Origin: Phlebotomus papatasi | Taxonomy: Eukaryota; Arthropoda; Insecta; Diptera; Psychodidae | Assembly (NCBI RefSeq): GCF_024763615.1 | Contig: NW_026604871.1 | Coordinates: 41,001-105,000 of the forward strand | Length of the DNA stretch: 64,000 bases | Direction: 5' to 3' | Shown here: in pieces, positions 11,424 through 24,162 of the stretch | Layout: the number at the start of each line of letters is the position of its first letter | How positions within the stretch are numbered: position 1 is the stretch's first letter | Notes under the pieces: generated by a model | The model's database searches: none | What the model was told of the DNA's origin: nothing | What the model saw: the letters and a program-made list of their open reading frames with translations, nothing else | Program-made: the position numbers and the translations under genes

Positions 11424-13372
11424 AGATCTGGGATTTCCTGGAGGAAGCTCCAGGAATCCTCTGACCACAGAAGGTATCTGAAGAGTCTTAGGCATAATAT
11501 GCAAGAAGATCCCAAAAGATCTGGGATTTCTTGGAGGAAGCTCCAGGAATCCTCTGACCACATAAGGTATCTGAAGAGTCTTGGGCATAATATGCAAGAA
11601 AATCCCAAAGATCTGGGATTTCTTGGAGGAAGCTCCAGGAATCCTCTGACCACAGAAGGTATCTGAAGAGTCTTGGGCATAATATGCAAGAAAATCCCAA
11701 AAGATCTGGGATTTCCTTGAGAAAGCTCCAGGAATCCTCTGACCACAGAAGGTATCTGAGGAGTCTTGGGCATAATATGCAAGAAAATCCCAAAAGATCT
11801 GGGATTTCTTGGAGGAAGCTCCAGGAATCCTCTGACCACAGAAGGTATCTGAAGAGTCTTGGGCATAATATGCAAGAAAATCCCAAAAGATCTGGGATTT
11901 CCTGGAGGAAGCTCCAGGAATCCTCTGACCACAGAAGGTATCTGAAGAGTCTTGGGCATAATATGCAAGAAAATCCCAAAAGATCTGGGATTTCCTTGAG
12001 AAAGCTCCAGGAATCCTCTGACCACAGAAGGTATCTGAAGAGTCTTGGGCATAATATGCAAGAAAATCTTAAAAGATCTGAGATTTCTTTTAGGAAGCTC
12101 CAGAAATCCTCTGACCACGGAAGGTATCTGAAGAGTCTTGGGCATAATATGCAAGAAAATCCCAAAAGATCTGGGATTTCCTGGAGGAAGCTCCAGGAAT
12201 CCTCTGACCACAGAAGGTATCTGAAGAGTCTTGGGCATAATATGCAAGAAAATCCCAAAAGATCTGGGATTCCTTGGAGGAAGCTCCATTAATCCTCTGA
12301 CCACAGAAGGTATCTGAAGAGTCTTGGGCATAATATGCAAGAAAATCCCAAAAGATCTGGGATTTCTTGGAGGAAGCTCCAGGAATCCTCTGACCACAGA
12401 AGGTATCTGAAGAGTCTTGGGCATAATATGCAAGAAAATCTTAAAATATCTGAGATTTCTTTTAGGAAGCTCCAGAAATCCTCTGACCACGGAAGGTATC
12501 TGAAGAGTCTTGGGCATAATATGCAAGAAAATCCCAAAAGATCTGGGACTTCCTGGAGAAAGCTTCAGGAATCCTCTGACCACAGAAGGTATCTGAAGAG
12601 TCTTGGGCATAATATGCAAGAAAATCCCAAAAGATCTGGGATTTCTTGGAGGAAGCTCCAGGAATCCTCTGACCACAGAAGGTATCTGAAGAGTCTTGGG
12701 CATAATATGCAAGAAAATCCCAAAAGATCTGGGATTTCCTTGAGAAAGCTCCAGGAATCCTCTGACCACAGAAGGTATCTGAAGAGTCTTGGGCATAATA
12801 TGCAAGAAAATCCCAAAAGATCTGGGATTTCCTGGAGAAAGCTCCAGGAATCCTCTGACCACAGAAGGTATCTGAAGAGTCTTGGGCATAATATGCAAGA
12901 AAATCCCAAAAGATCTGGGATTTCTTGGAAGAAGCTCCAGAAATCCTCTGACCACGGAAGGTATCTGAAGAGTCTTGGGCATAATATGCAAGAAAATCCC
13001 AAAAGATCTGGGATTTCTTGGAGGAAGCTCCAGAAATCCTCTGACCACGGAAGGTATCTGAAGAGTCTTGGGCATAATATGCAAGAAAATCCCAAAAGAT
13101 CTGGGATTTCCTGGAGAAAGCTCCAGAAATCCTCTGATCACAGAAGGTATCTGAAGAGTCTTGGGCATAATATGCAAGAAAATCCCAAAAGATCTGGGAT
13201 TTCTTGGAGGAAGCTCCAGAAATCCTCTGACCACGGAAGGTATCTGAAGAGTCTTGGGCATAATATGCAAGAAAATCCCAAAAGATCTGGGATTTCTTGG
13301 AGGAAGCTCCAGAAATCCTCTGACCACAGAAGGTATCTGAAGAGTCTTGGGCATAATATGCAAGAAAATCCC
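11424..13372 (+). repeat. 93-bp satellite array, 21 monomers (copy 2)
   Basis: Counterpart of 1889-3837, including GGGACTTCC near 12546 and GATCACAG near 13137. Confidence 0.95.
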
Positions 13373-14627
13373 AGAGGAGGTAGGGAATCCACTGACATGA
13401 TATTTTGAAAGTTGTATTCCAACTTCTACGATGTAATACAATTTCTACGTTGTATTCCAAGTTCAAAATTGTAATACAATTTCTACGTTGTATTCCAAGT
13501 TCAAAATTGTAATACAATTTCTACGTTGTATTCCAACATCAAAATTGTAATACAATTTCTACGTTGTATTCCAACTTCCCCGCCACCCCAATAGTGATAA
13601 GCGGTAGGAAACGATGATGATGATTAATGATGATGATGATATTCCAACTTCAAAGATGTAATACAATTTCTTCGTTGTATTCCAAGTTCAAAATTGTAAT
13701 ACAATTTCTACGTTGTATTCCAACTTCAAAATTGTATTACAATTTCTACGTTGGATTCCAACTTCCCCGCCCCCCAATAGTGATAAGTGGTTGAAATGAT
13801 GATGATGATTGATGATGATGATGATATTCCAACTTCAAAGATGTAATACAATTTCTACGATGTATTCCAACTTCTACGATGTAATACAATTTCTACGTTG
13901 TATTCCAAGTTCAAAATTGTAATACAATTTCTACGTTGTATTCCAACATCAAAATTGTAATACAATTTCTACGTTGTATTCCAACTTCCCCGCCACCCCA
14001 ATAGTGATAAGCGGTAGGAAACGATGATGATGATTAATGATGATGATGATATTCCAACTTCAAAGATGTAATACAATTTCTTCGTTGTATTCCAAGTTCA
14101 AAATTGTAATACAATTTCTACGTTGTATTCCAACTTCAAAATTGTATTACAATTTCTACGTTGGATTCCAACTTCCCCGCCCCCCAATAGTGATAAGTGG
14201 TTGAAATGATGATGATGATTGATGATGATGATGATATTCCAACTTCAAAGATGTAATACAATTTCTACGATGTATTCCAACTTCTACGATGTAATACAAT
14301 TTCTACGTTGTATTCCAAGTTCAAAATTGTATTACATAGCTATAAATGGGCCCTGAGAGATAGGGACCTCAAACTTTACATCTATTTAGAGCCTCCTTCA
14401 AGCTTGAGATGTGCAAAATTTCACTTGGAAATGAGGAAAATTGGGCGAGAAATGCATACAAGTGTCAGAAAATCTTTCAAGTCGATTATCTCGGAAACTA
14501 TGAGAGATAAGGACCTCAAACTTTACATCTATTTAGAGACTCCTTCAAACTTGAGATGTGCAAAATTTCACTTGGAAATGAGGAAAATTGGAAGAGAAAT
14601 GCATAAAATAAATGCATCTGGGAAAGA
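13373..14627 (+). repeat. Composite spacer, 1255-bp type (copy 2)
   Basis: Counterpart of 3838-5092, including the 410-bp tandem duplication. Confidence 0.85.
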
Positions 14628-17600
14628 AGATCTGGGATTTCCTGGAGGAAGCTCCAGGAATCCTCTGACCACAGAAGGTATCTGAAGAGTCTTAGGCATA
14701 ATATGCAAGAAGATCCCAAAAGATCTGGGATTTCTTGGAGGAAGCTCCAGGAATCCTCTGACCACAGAAGGTATCTGAAGAGTCTTGGGCATAATATGCA
14801 AGAAAATCCCAAAAGATCTGGGATTTCTTGGAGGAAGCTCCAGGAATCCTCTGACCACAGAAGGTATCTGAAGAGTCTTGGGCATAATATGCAAGAAAAT
14901 CCCAAAAGATCTGGGATTTCCTTGAGGAAGCTCCAGGAATCCTCTGACCACAGAAGGTATCTGAAGAGTCTTGGGCATAATATGCAAGAAAATCCCAAAA
15001 GATCTGGGATTTCCTTGAGAAAGCTCCAGGAATCCTCTGACCACAGAAGGTATCTGAAGAGTCTTGGGCATAATATGCAAGAAAATCCCAAAAGATCTGG
15101 GATTTCCTGGAGGAAGCTCCAGGAATCCTCTGACCACAGAAGGTATCTGAAGAGTCTTGGGCATAATATGCAAGAAAATCCCAAAAGATCTGGGATTTCC
15201 TTGAGAAAGCTCCAGGAATCCTCTGACCACAGAAGGTATCTGAAGAGTCTTGGGCATAATATGCAAGAAAATCCCAAAAGATCTGGGATTTCTTGGAGGA
15301 AGCTCCAGGAATCCTCTGACCACAGAAGGTATCTGAAGAGTCTTGGGCATAATATGCAAGAAAATCCCAAAAGATCTGGGATTTCCTGGAGGAAGCTCCA
15401 GGAATCCTCTGACCACAGAAGGTATCTGAAGAGTCTTGGGCATAATATGCAAGAAAATCCCAAAAGATCTGGGATTTCCTTGAGAAAGCTCCAGGAATCC
15501 TCTGACCACAGAAGGTATCTGAAGAGTCTTGGGCATAATATGCAAGAAAATCCCAAAAGATCTGGGATTTCCTGGAGGAAGCTCCAGGAATCCTCTGACC
15601 ACAGAAGGTATCTGAAGAGTCTTGGGCATAATATGCAAGAAAATCCCAAAAGATCTGGGATTTCTTGGAGGAAGCTCCATTAATCCTCTGACCACAGAAG
15701 GTATCTGAAGAGTCTTGGGCATAATATGCAAGAAAATCCCAAAAGATCTGGGATTTCTTGGAGGAAGCTCCAGGAATCCTCTGACCACAGAAGGTATCTG
15801 AAGAGTCTTGGGCATAATATGCAAGAAAATCCCAAAAGATCTGGGATTTCCTGGAGAAAGCTCCAGGAATCCTCTGACCACAGAAGGTATCTGAAGAGTC
15901 TTGGGCATAATATGCAAGAAAATCTTAAAAGATCTGAGATTTCTTTTAGGAAGCTCCAGAAATCCTCTGACCACGGAAGGTATCTGAAGAGTCTTGGGCA
16001 TAATATGCAAGAAAATCCCAAAAGATCTGGGATTTCTTGGAGGAAGCTCCAGGAATCCTCTGACCACAGAAGGTATCTGAAGAGTCTTGGGCATAATATG
16101 CAAGAAAATCCCAAAAGATCTGGGATTTCCTTGAGAAAGCTCCAGGAATCCTCTGACCACAGAAGGTATCTGAAGAGTCTTGGGCATAATATGCAAGAAA
16201 ATCCCAAAAGATCTGGGATTTCTTGGAGAAAGCTCCAGGAATCCTCTGACCACAGAAGGTATCTGAAGAGTCTTGGGCATAATATGCAAGAAAATCCCAA
16301 AAGATTTGGGATTTCTTGGAGGAAGCTCCAGAAATCCTCTGACCACGGAAGGTATCTGAAGAGTCTTGGGCATAATATGCAAGAAAATCCCAAAAGATCT
16401 GGGATTTCTTGGAGGAAGCTCCATTAATCCTCTGACCACGGAAGGTATCTGAAGAGTCTTGGGCATAATATGCAAGAAAATCCCAAAAGATCTGGGATTT
16501 CCTGGAGAAGGCTCCAGGAATCCTCTGACCACAGAAGGTATCTGAAGAGTCTTGGGCATAATATGCAAGAAAATCCCAAAAGATCTGGGATTTCTTGGAG
16601 GAAGCTCCAGAAATCCTCTGACCACGGAAGGTATCTGAAGAGTCTTGGGCATAATATGCAAGAAAATCCCAAAAGATCTGGGATTTCCTGGAGAAAGCTC
16701 CAGGAATCCTCTGACCACAGAAGGTATCTGAAGAGTCTTGGACATAATATGCAAGAAAATCCCAAAAGATCTGGGATTTCTTGGAAGAAGCTCCAGAAAT
16801 CCTCTGACCACGGAAGGCATCTGAAGAGTCTTGGGCATAATATGCAAGAAAATCCCAAAAGATCTGGGATTTCTTGGAGGAAGCTCCAGAAATCCTCTGA
16901 CCACGGAAGGTATCTGAAGAGTCTTGGGCATAATATGCAAGAAAATCCCAAAAGATCTGGGATTTCCTGGAGAAAGCTCCAGGAATCCTCTGACCACAGA
17001 AGGTATCTGAAGAGTCTTGGGCATAATATGCAAGAAAATCCCAAAAGATCTGGGATTTCTTGGAGGAAGCTCCAGAAATCCTCTGACCACGGAAGGTATC
17101 TGAAGAGTCTTGGGCATAATATGCAAGAAAATCCCAAAAGATCTGGGATTTCCTGGAGAAAGCTCCAGGAATCCTCTGACCACAGAAGGTATATGAAGAG
17201 TCTTGGGCATAATATGCAAGAAAATCCCAAAAGATCTGGGATTTCTTGGAAGAAGCTCCAGAAATCCTCTGACCACGGAAGGTATCTGAAGAGTCTTGGG
17301 CATAATATGCAAGAAAATCCCAAAAGATCTGGGATTTCTTGGAGGAAGCTCCAGAAATCCTCTGACCACAGAAGGTATCTGAAGAGTCTTGGGCATAATA
17401 TGCAAGAAAATCCCAAAAGATCTGGGATTTCCTGGAGAAAGCTCCAGGAATCCTCTGACCACAGAAGGTATCTGAAGAGTCTTGGGCATAATATGCAAGA
17501 AAATCCCAAAAGATCTGGGATTTCTTGGAGGAAGCTCCAGGAATCCTCTGACCACAGAAGGTATCTGAAGAGTCTTGGGCATAATATGCAAGAAAATCCC

Positions 17601-18809
17601 AAAAGATCTGGGATTTCCTGGAGAAAGCTCCAGGAATCCTCTGACCACGGAAGGTATCTGAAGAGTCTTGGGCATAATATGCAAGAAAATCCCAAAAGAT
17701 CTGGGATTTCTTGGAGGAAGCTCCAGGAATCCTCTGACCACAGAAGGTATCTTAAGAGTCTTGGGCATAATATGCAAGAAAATCCCAAAAGATCTGGGAT
17801 TTCCTGGAGGAAGCTCCAGGAATCCTCTGACCACGGAAGGTATCTGAAGAGTCTTGGGCATAATATGCAAGAAAATCCCAAAAGATCTGGGATTTCTTGG
17901 AGGAAGCTCCAGGAATCCTCTGACCACAGAAGGTATCTGAAGAGTCTTGGGCATAATATGCAAGAAAATCCCAAAAGATCTGGGATTTCCTTGAGAAAGC
18001 TCCAGGAATCCTCTGACCACAGAAGGTATCTGAAGAGTCTTGGGCATAATATGCAAGAAAATCCCAAAAGATCTGGGATTTCTTGGAGGAAGCTCCAGGA
18101 ATCCTCTGACCACAGAAGGTATCTGAAGAGTCTTGGGCATAATATGCAAGAAAATCCCAAAAGATCTGGGATTTCCTTGAGGAAGCTCCAGGAATCCTCT
18201 GACCACAGAAGGTATATGAAGAGTCTTGGGCATAATATGCAAGAAAATCCCAAAAGATCTGGGATTTCCTTGAGAAAGCTCCAGGAATCCTCTGACCACA
18301 GAAGGTATCTGAAGAGTCTTGGGCATAATATGCAAGAAAATCCCAAAAGATCTGGGATTTCCTGGAGGAAGCTCCAGGAATCCTCTGACCACAGAAGGTA
18401 TCTGAAGAGTCTTGGGCATAATATGCAAGAAAATCCCAAAAGATCTGGGATTTCCTTGAGAAAGCTCCAGGAATCCTCTGACCACAGAAGGTATCTGAAG
18501 AGTCTTGGGCATAATATGCAAGAAAATCCCAAAAGATCTGGGATTTCTTGGAGGAAGCTCCAGGAATCCTCTGACCACAGAAGGTATCTGAAGAGTCTTG
18601 GGCATAATATGCAAGAAAATCCCAAAAGATCTGGGATTTCCTGGAGGAAGCTCCAGGAATCCTCTGACCACAGAAGGTATCTGAAGAGTCTTGGGCATAA
18701 TATGCAAGAAAATCCCAAAAGATCTGGGATTTCCTTGAGAAAGCTCCAGGAATCCTCTGACCACAGAAGGTATCTGAAGAGTCTTGGGCATAATATGCAA
18801 GAAAATCCC
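14628..18809 (+). repeat. 93-bp satellite array, 45 monomers (copy 2)
   Basis: Counterpart of 5093-9274. At 18750 it carries G where copy 1 has A at 9215. Confidence 0.95.
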
Positions 18810-19467
18810 AGAGGAGGTAGGGAATCCACTGACATGATATTTTGAAAGTTGTATTCCAACTTCTACGATGTAATACAATTTCTACGTTGTATTCCAAGTT
18901 CAAAATTGTAATACAATTTCTACGTTGTATTCCAAGTTCAAAATTGTAATACAATTTCTGCGTTGTATTCCAACATCAAAATTGTAATACAATTTCTACG
19001 TTGGATTCCAACTTCCCCGCCCCCCAATAGTGATAAGTGGTTGAAATGATGATGATGATTGATGATGATGATGATATTCCAACTTCAAAGATGTAATACA
19101 ATTTCTACGATGTATTCCAACTTCTACGATGTAATACAATTTCTACGTTGTATTCCAAGTTCAAAATTGTATTACATAGCTATAAATGGGCCCTGAGAGA
19201 TAGGGACCTCATACTTTACATCTATTTAGAGCCTCCTTCAAGCTTGAGATGTGCAAAATTTCACTTGGAAATGAGGAAAATTGGAAGAGAAATGCATACA
19301 AATGTCAGAAAATCTTTCAAGCCGATTATCTCGGAAACTATGAGAGATAAGGACCTCAAACTTTACATCTATTTAGAGCCTCCTTCAAGCTTGAGATGTG
19401 CAAAATTTCACTTGGAAATGAGGAAAATTGGAAGAGAAATGCATAAAATAAATGCATCTGGGAAAGA
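18810..19467 (+). repeat. Composite spacer (copy 2 to copy 3)
   Basis: Counterpart of 9275-9932. Confidence 0.85.
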
Positions 19468-20300
19468 AGATCTGGGATTTCCTGGAGGAAGCTCCAGGAA
19501 TCCTCTGACCACAGAAGGTATCTGAAGAGTCTTAGGCATAATATGCAAGAAGATCCCAAAAGATCTGGGATTTCTTGGAGGAAGCTCCAGGAATCCTCTG
19601 ACCACATAAGGTATCTGAAGAGTCTTGGGCATAATATGCAAGAAAATCCCAAAGATCTGGGATTTCTTGGAGGAAGCTCCAGGAATCCTCTGACCACAGA
19701 AGGTATCTGAAGAGTCTTGGGCATAATATGCAAGAAAATCCCAAAAGATCTGGGATTTCCTGGAGGAAGCTCCAGGAATCCTCTGACCACGGAAGGTATC
19801 TGAAGAGTCTTGGGCATAATATGCAAGAAAATCCCAAAAGATCTGGGATTTCCTTGAGAAAGCTCCAGGAATCCTCTGACCACAGAAGGTACCTGAAGAG
19901 TCTTGGGCATAATATGCAAGAAAATCCCAAAAGATCTGGGATTTCCTGGAGGAAGCTCCAGGAATCCTCTGACCACAGAAGGTATCTGAAGAGTCTTGGG
20001 CATAATATGCAAGAAAATCCCAAAAGATCTGGGATTTCCTTGAGAAAGCTCCAGGAATCCTCTGACCACAGAAGGTATCTGAAGAGTCTTGGGCATAATA
20101 TGCAAGAAAATCTTAAAAGATCTGAGATTTCTTTTAGGAAGCTCCAGAAATCCTCTGACCACGGAAGGTATCTGAAGAGTCTTGGGCATAATATGCAAGA
20201 AAAACCCAAAAGATCTGGGATTTCTTGGAGGAAGCTCCAGAAATCCTCTGACCACAGAAGGTATCTGAAGAGTCTTGGGCATAATATGCAAGAAAATCCC
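19468..20300 (+). repeat. 93-bp satellite array, 9 monomers (copy 3)
   Basis: Counterpart of 398-1230 and 9933-10765. Confidence 0.95.
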
Positions 20301-20958
20301 AGAGGAGGTAGGGAATCCACTGACATGATATTTTGAAAGTTGTATTCCAACTTCTACGATGTAATACAATTTCTACGTTGTATTCCAAGTTCAAAATTGT
20401 AATACAATTTCTACGTTGTATTCCAAGTTCAAAATTGTAATACAATTTCTGCGTTGTATTCCAACATCAAAATTGTAATACAATTTCTACGTTGGATTCC
20501 AACTTCCCCGCCACCCAATAGTGATAAGTGGTTGAAATGATCATGATGATTGATGATGATGATGATATTCCAACTTCAAAGATGTAATACAATTTCTACG
20601 ATGTATTCCAACTTCTACGATGTAATACAATTTCTACGTTGTATTCCAAGTTCAAAATTGTATTACATAGCTATAAATGGGCCCTGAGAGATAGGGACCT
20701 CATACTTTACATCTATTTAGAGCCTCCTTCAAGCTTGAGATGTGCAAAATTTCACTTGGAAATGAGGAAAATTGGAAGAGAAATGCATACAAATGTCAGA
20801 AAATCTTTCAAGCCGATTATCTCGGAAACTATGAGAGATAAGGACCTCAAACTTTACATCTATTTAGAGCCTCCTTCAAGCTTGAGATGTGCAAAATTTC
20901 ACTTGGAAATGAGGAAAATTGGAAGAGAAATGCATAAAATAAATGCATCTGGGAAAGA
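20301..20958 (+). repeat. Composite spacer (copy 3)
   Basis: Counterpart of 1231-1888. Confidence 0.85.
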
Positions 20959-22907
20959 AGATCTGGGATTTCCTGGAGGAAGCTCCAGGAATCCTCTGAC
21001 CACAGAAGGTATCTGAAGAGTCTTAGGCATAATATGCAAGAAGATCCCAAAAGATCTGGGATTTCTTGGAGGAAGCTCCAGGAATCCTCTGACCACATAA
21101 GGTATCTGAAGAGTCTTGGGCATAATATGCAAGAAAATCCCAAAGATCTGGGATTTCTTGGAGGAAGCTCCAGGAATCCTCTGACCACAGAAGGTATCTG
21201 AAGAGTCTTGGGCATAATATGCAAGAAAATCCCAAAAGATCTGGGATTTCCTTGAGAAAGCTCCAGGAATCCTCTGACCACAGAAGGTATCTGAGGAGTC
21301 TTGGGCATAATATGCAAGAAAATCCCAAAAGATCTGGGATTTCTTGGAGGAAGCTCCAGGAATCCTCTGACCACAGAAGGTATCTGAAGAGTCTTGGGCA
21401 TAATATGCAAGAAAATCCCAAAAGATCTGGGATTTCCTGGAGGAAGCTCCAGGAATCCTCTGACCACAGAAGGTATCTGAAGAGTCTTGGGCATAATATG
21501 CAAGAAAATCCCAAAAGATCTGGGATTTCCTTGAGAAAGCTCCAGGAATCCTCTGACCACAGAAGGTATCTGAAGAGTCTTGGGCATAATATGCAAGAAA
21601 ATCTTAAAAGATCTGAGATTTCTTTTAGGAAGCTCCAGAAATCCTCTGACCACGGAAGGTATCTGAAGAGTCTTGGGCATAATATGCAAGAAAATCCCAA
21701 AAGATCTGGGATTTCCTGGAGGAAGCTCCAGGAATCCTCTGACCACAGAAGGTATCTGAAGAGTCTTGGGCATAATATGCAAGAAAATCCCAAAAGATCT
21801 GGGATTCCTTGGAGGAAGCTCCATTAATCCTCTGACCACAGAAGGTATCTGAAGAGTCTTGGGCATAATATGCAAGAAAATCCCAAAAGATCTGGGATTT
21901 CTTGGAGGAAGCTCCAGGAATCCTCTGACCACAGAAGGTATCTGAAGAGTCTTGGGCATAATATGCAAGAAAATCTTAAAATATCTGAGATTTCTTTTAG
22001 GAAGCTCCAGAAATCCTCTGACCACGGAAGGTATCTGAAGAGTCTTGGGCATAATATGCAAGAAAATCCCAAAAGATCTGGGACTTCCTGGAGAAAGCTT
22101 CAGGAATCCTCTGACCACAGAAGGTATCTGAAGAGTCTTGGGCATAATATGCAAGAAAATCCCAAAAGATCTGGGATTTCTTGGAGGAAGCTCCAGGAAT
22201 CCTCTGACCACAGAAGGTATCTGAAGAGTCTTGGGCATAATATGCAAGAAAATCCCAAAAGATCTGGGATTTCCTTGAGAAAGCTCCAGGAATCCTCTGA
22301 CCACAGAAGGTATCTGAAGAGTCTTGGGCATAATATGCAAGAAAATCCCAAAAGATCTGGGATTTCCTGGAGAAAGCTCCAGGAATCCTCTGACCACAGA
22401 AGGTATCTGAAGAGTCTTGGGCATAATATGCAAGAAAATCCCAAAAGATCTGGGATTTCTTGGAAGAAGCTCCAGAAATCCTCTGACCACGGAAGGTATC
22501 TGAAGAGTCTTGGGCATAATATGCAAGAAAATCCCAAAAGATCTGGGATTTCTTGGAGGAAGCTCCAGAAATCCTCTGACCACGGAAGGTATCTGAAGAG
22601 TCTTGGGCATAATATGCAAGAAAATCCCAAAAGATCTGGGATTTCCTGGAGAAAGCTCCAGAAATCCTCTGATCACAGAAGGTATCTGAAGAGTCTTGGG
22701 CATAATATGCAAGAAAATCCCAAAAGATCTGGGATTTCTTGGAGGAAGCTCCAGAAATCCTCTGACCACGGAAGGTATCTGAAGAGTCTTGGGCATAATA
22801 TGCAAGAAAATCCCAAAAGATCTGGGATTTCTTGGAGGAAGCTCCAGAAATCCTCTGACCACAGAAGGTATCTGAAGAGTCTTGGGCATAATATGCAAGA
22901 AAATCCC
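20959..22907 (+). repeat. 93-bp satellite array, 21 monomers (copy 3)
   Basis: Counterpart of 1889-3837. Confidence 0.95.
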
Positions 22908-24162
22908 AGAGGAGGTAGGGAATCCACTGACATGATATTTTGAAAGTTGTATTCCAACTTCTACGATGTAATACAATTTCTACGTTGTATTCCAAGTTCA
23001 AAATTGTAATACAATTTCTACGTTGTATTCCAAGTTCAAAATTGTAATACAATTTCTACGTTGTATTCCAACATCAAAATTGTAATACAATTTCTACGTT
23101 GTATTCCAACTTCCCCGCCACCCCAATAGTGATAAGCGGTAGGAAACGATGATGATGATTAATGATGATGATGATATTCCAACTTCAAAGATGTAATACA
23201 ATTTCTTCGTTGTATTCCAAGTTCAAAATTGTAATACAATTTCTACGTTGTATTCCAACTTCAAAATTGTATTACAATTTCTACGTTGGATTCCAACTTC
23301 CCCGCCCCCCAATAGTGATAAGTGGTTGAAATGATGATGATGATTGATGATGATGATGATATTCCAACTTCAAAGATGTAATACAATTTCTACGATGTAT
23401 TCCAACTTCTACGATGTAATACAATTTCTACGTTGTATTCCAAGTTCAAAATTGTAATACAATTTCTACGTTGTATTCCAACATCAAAATTGTAATACAA
23501 TTTCTACGTTGTATTCCAACTTCCCCGCCACCCCAATAGTGATAAGCGGTAGGAAACGATGATGATGATTAATGATGATGATGATATTCCAACTTCAAAG
23601 ATGTAATACAATTTCTTCGTTGTATTCCAAGTTCAAAATTGTAATACAATTTCTACGTTGTATTCCAACTTCAAAATTGTATTACAATTTCTACGTTGGA
23701 TTCCAACTTCCCCGCCCCCCAATAGTGATAAGTGGTTGAAATGATGATGATGATTGATGATGATGATGATATTCCAACTTCAAAGATGTAATACAATTTC
23801 TACGATGTATTCCAACTTCTACGATGTAATACAATTTCTACGTTGTATTCCAAGTTCAAAATTGTATTACATAGCTATAAATGGGCCCTGAGAGATAGGG
23901 ACCTCAAACTTTACATCTATTTAGAGCCTCCTTCAAGCTTGAGATGTGCAAAATTTCACTTGGAAATGAGGAAAATTGGGCGAGAAATGCATACAAGTGT
24001 CAGAAAATCTTTCAAGTCGATTATCTCGGAAACTATGAGAGATAAGGACCTCAAACTTTACATCTATTTAGAGACTCCTTCAAACTTGAGATGTGCAAAA
24101 TTTCACTTGGAAATGAGGAAAATTGGAAGAGAAATGCATAAAATAAATGCATCTGGGAAAGA
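22908..24162 (+). repeat. Composite spacer, 1255-bp type (copy 3)
   Basis: Counterpart of 3838-5092. Confidence 0.85.

Larger units (their letters stand above)
9933..19467 (+). repeat. 9535-bp higher-order repeat, copy 2
   Basis: Full-length second copy in the same orientation, directly abutting copy 1. Rare monomer variants, stop variants and spacer differences all recur at a constant offset of 9535. Confidence 0.9.
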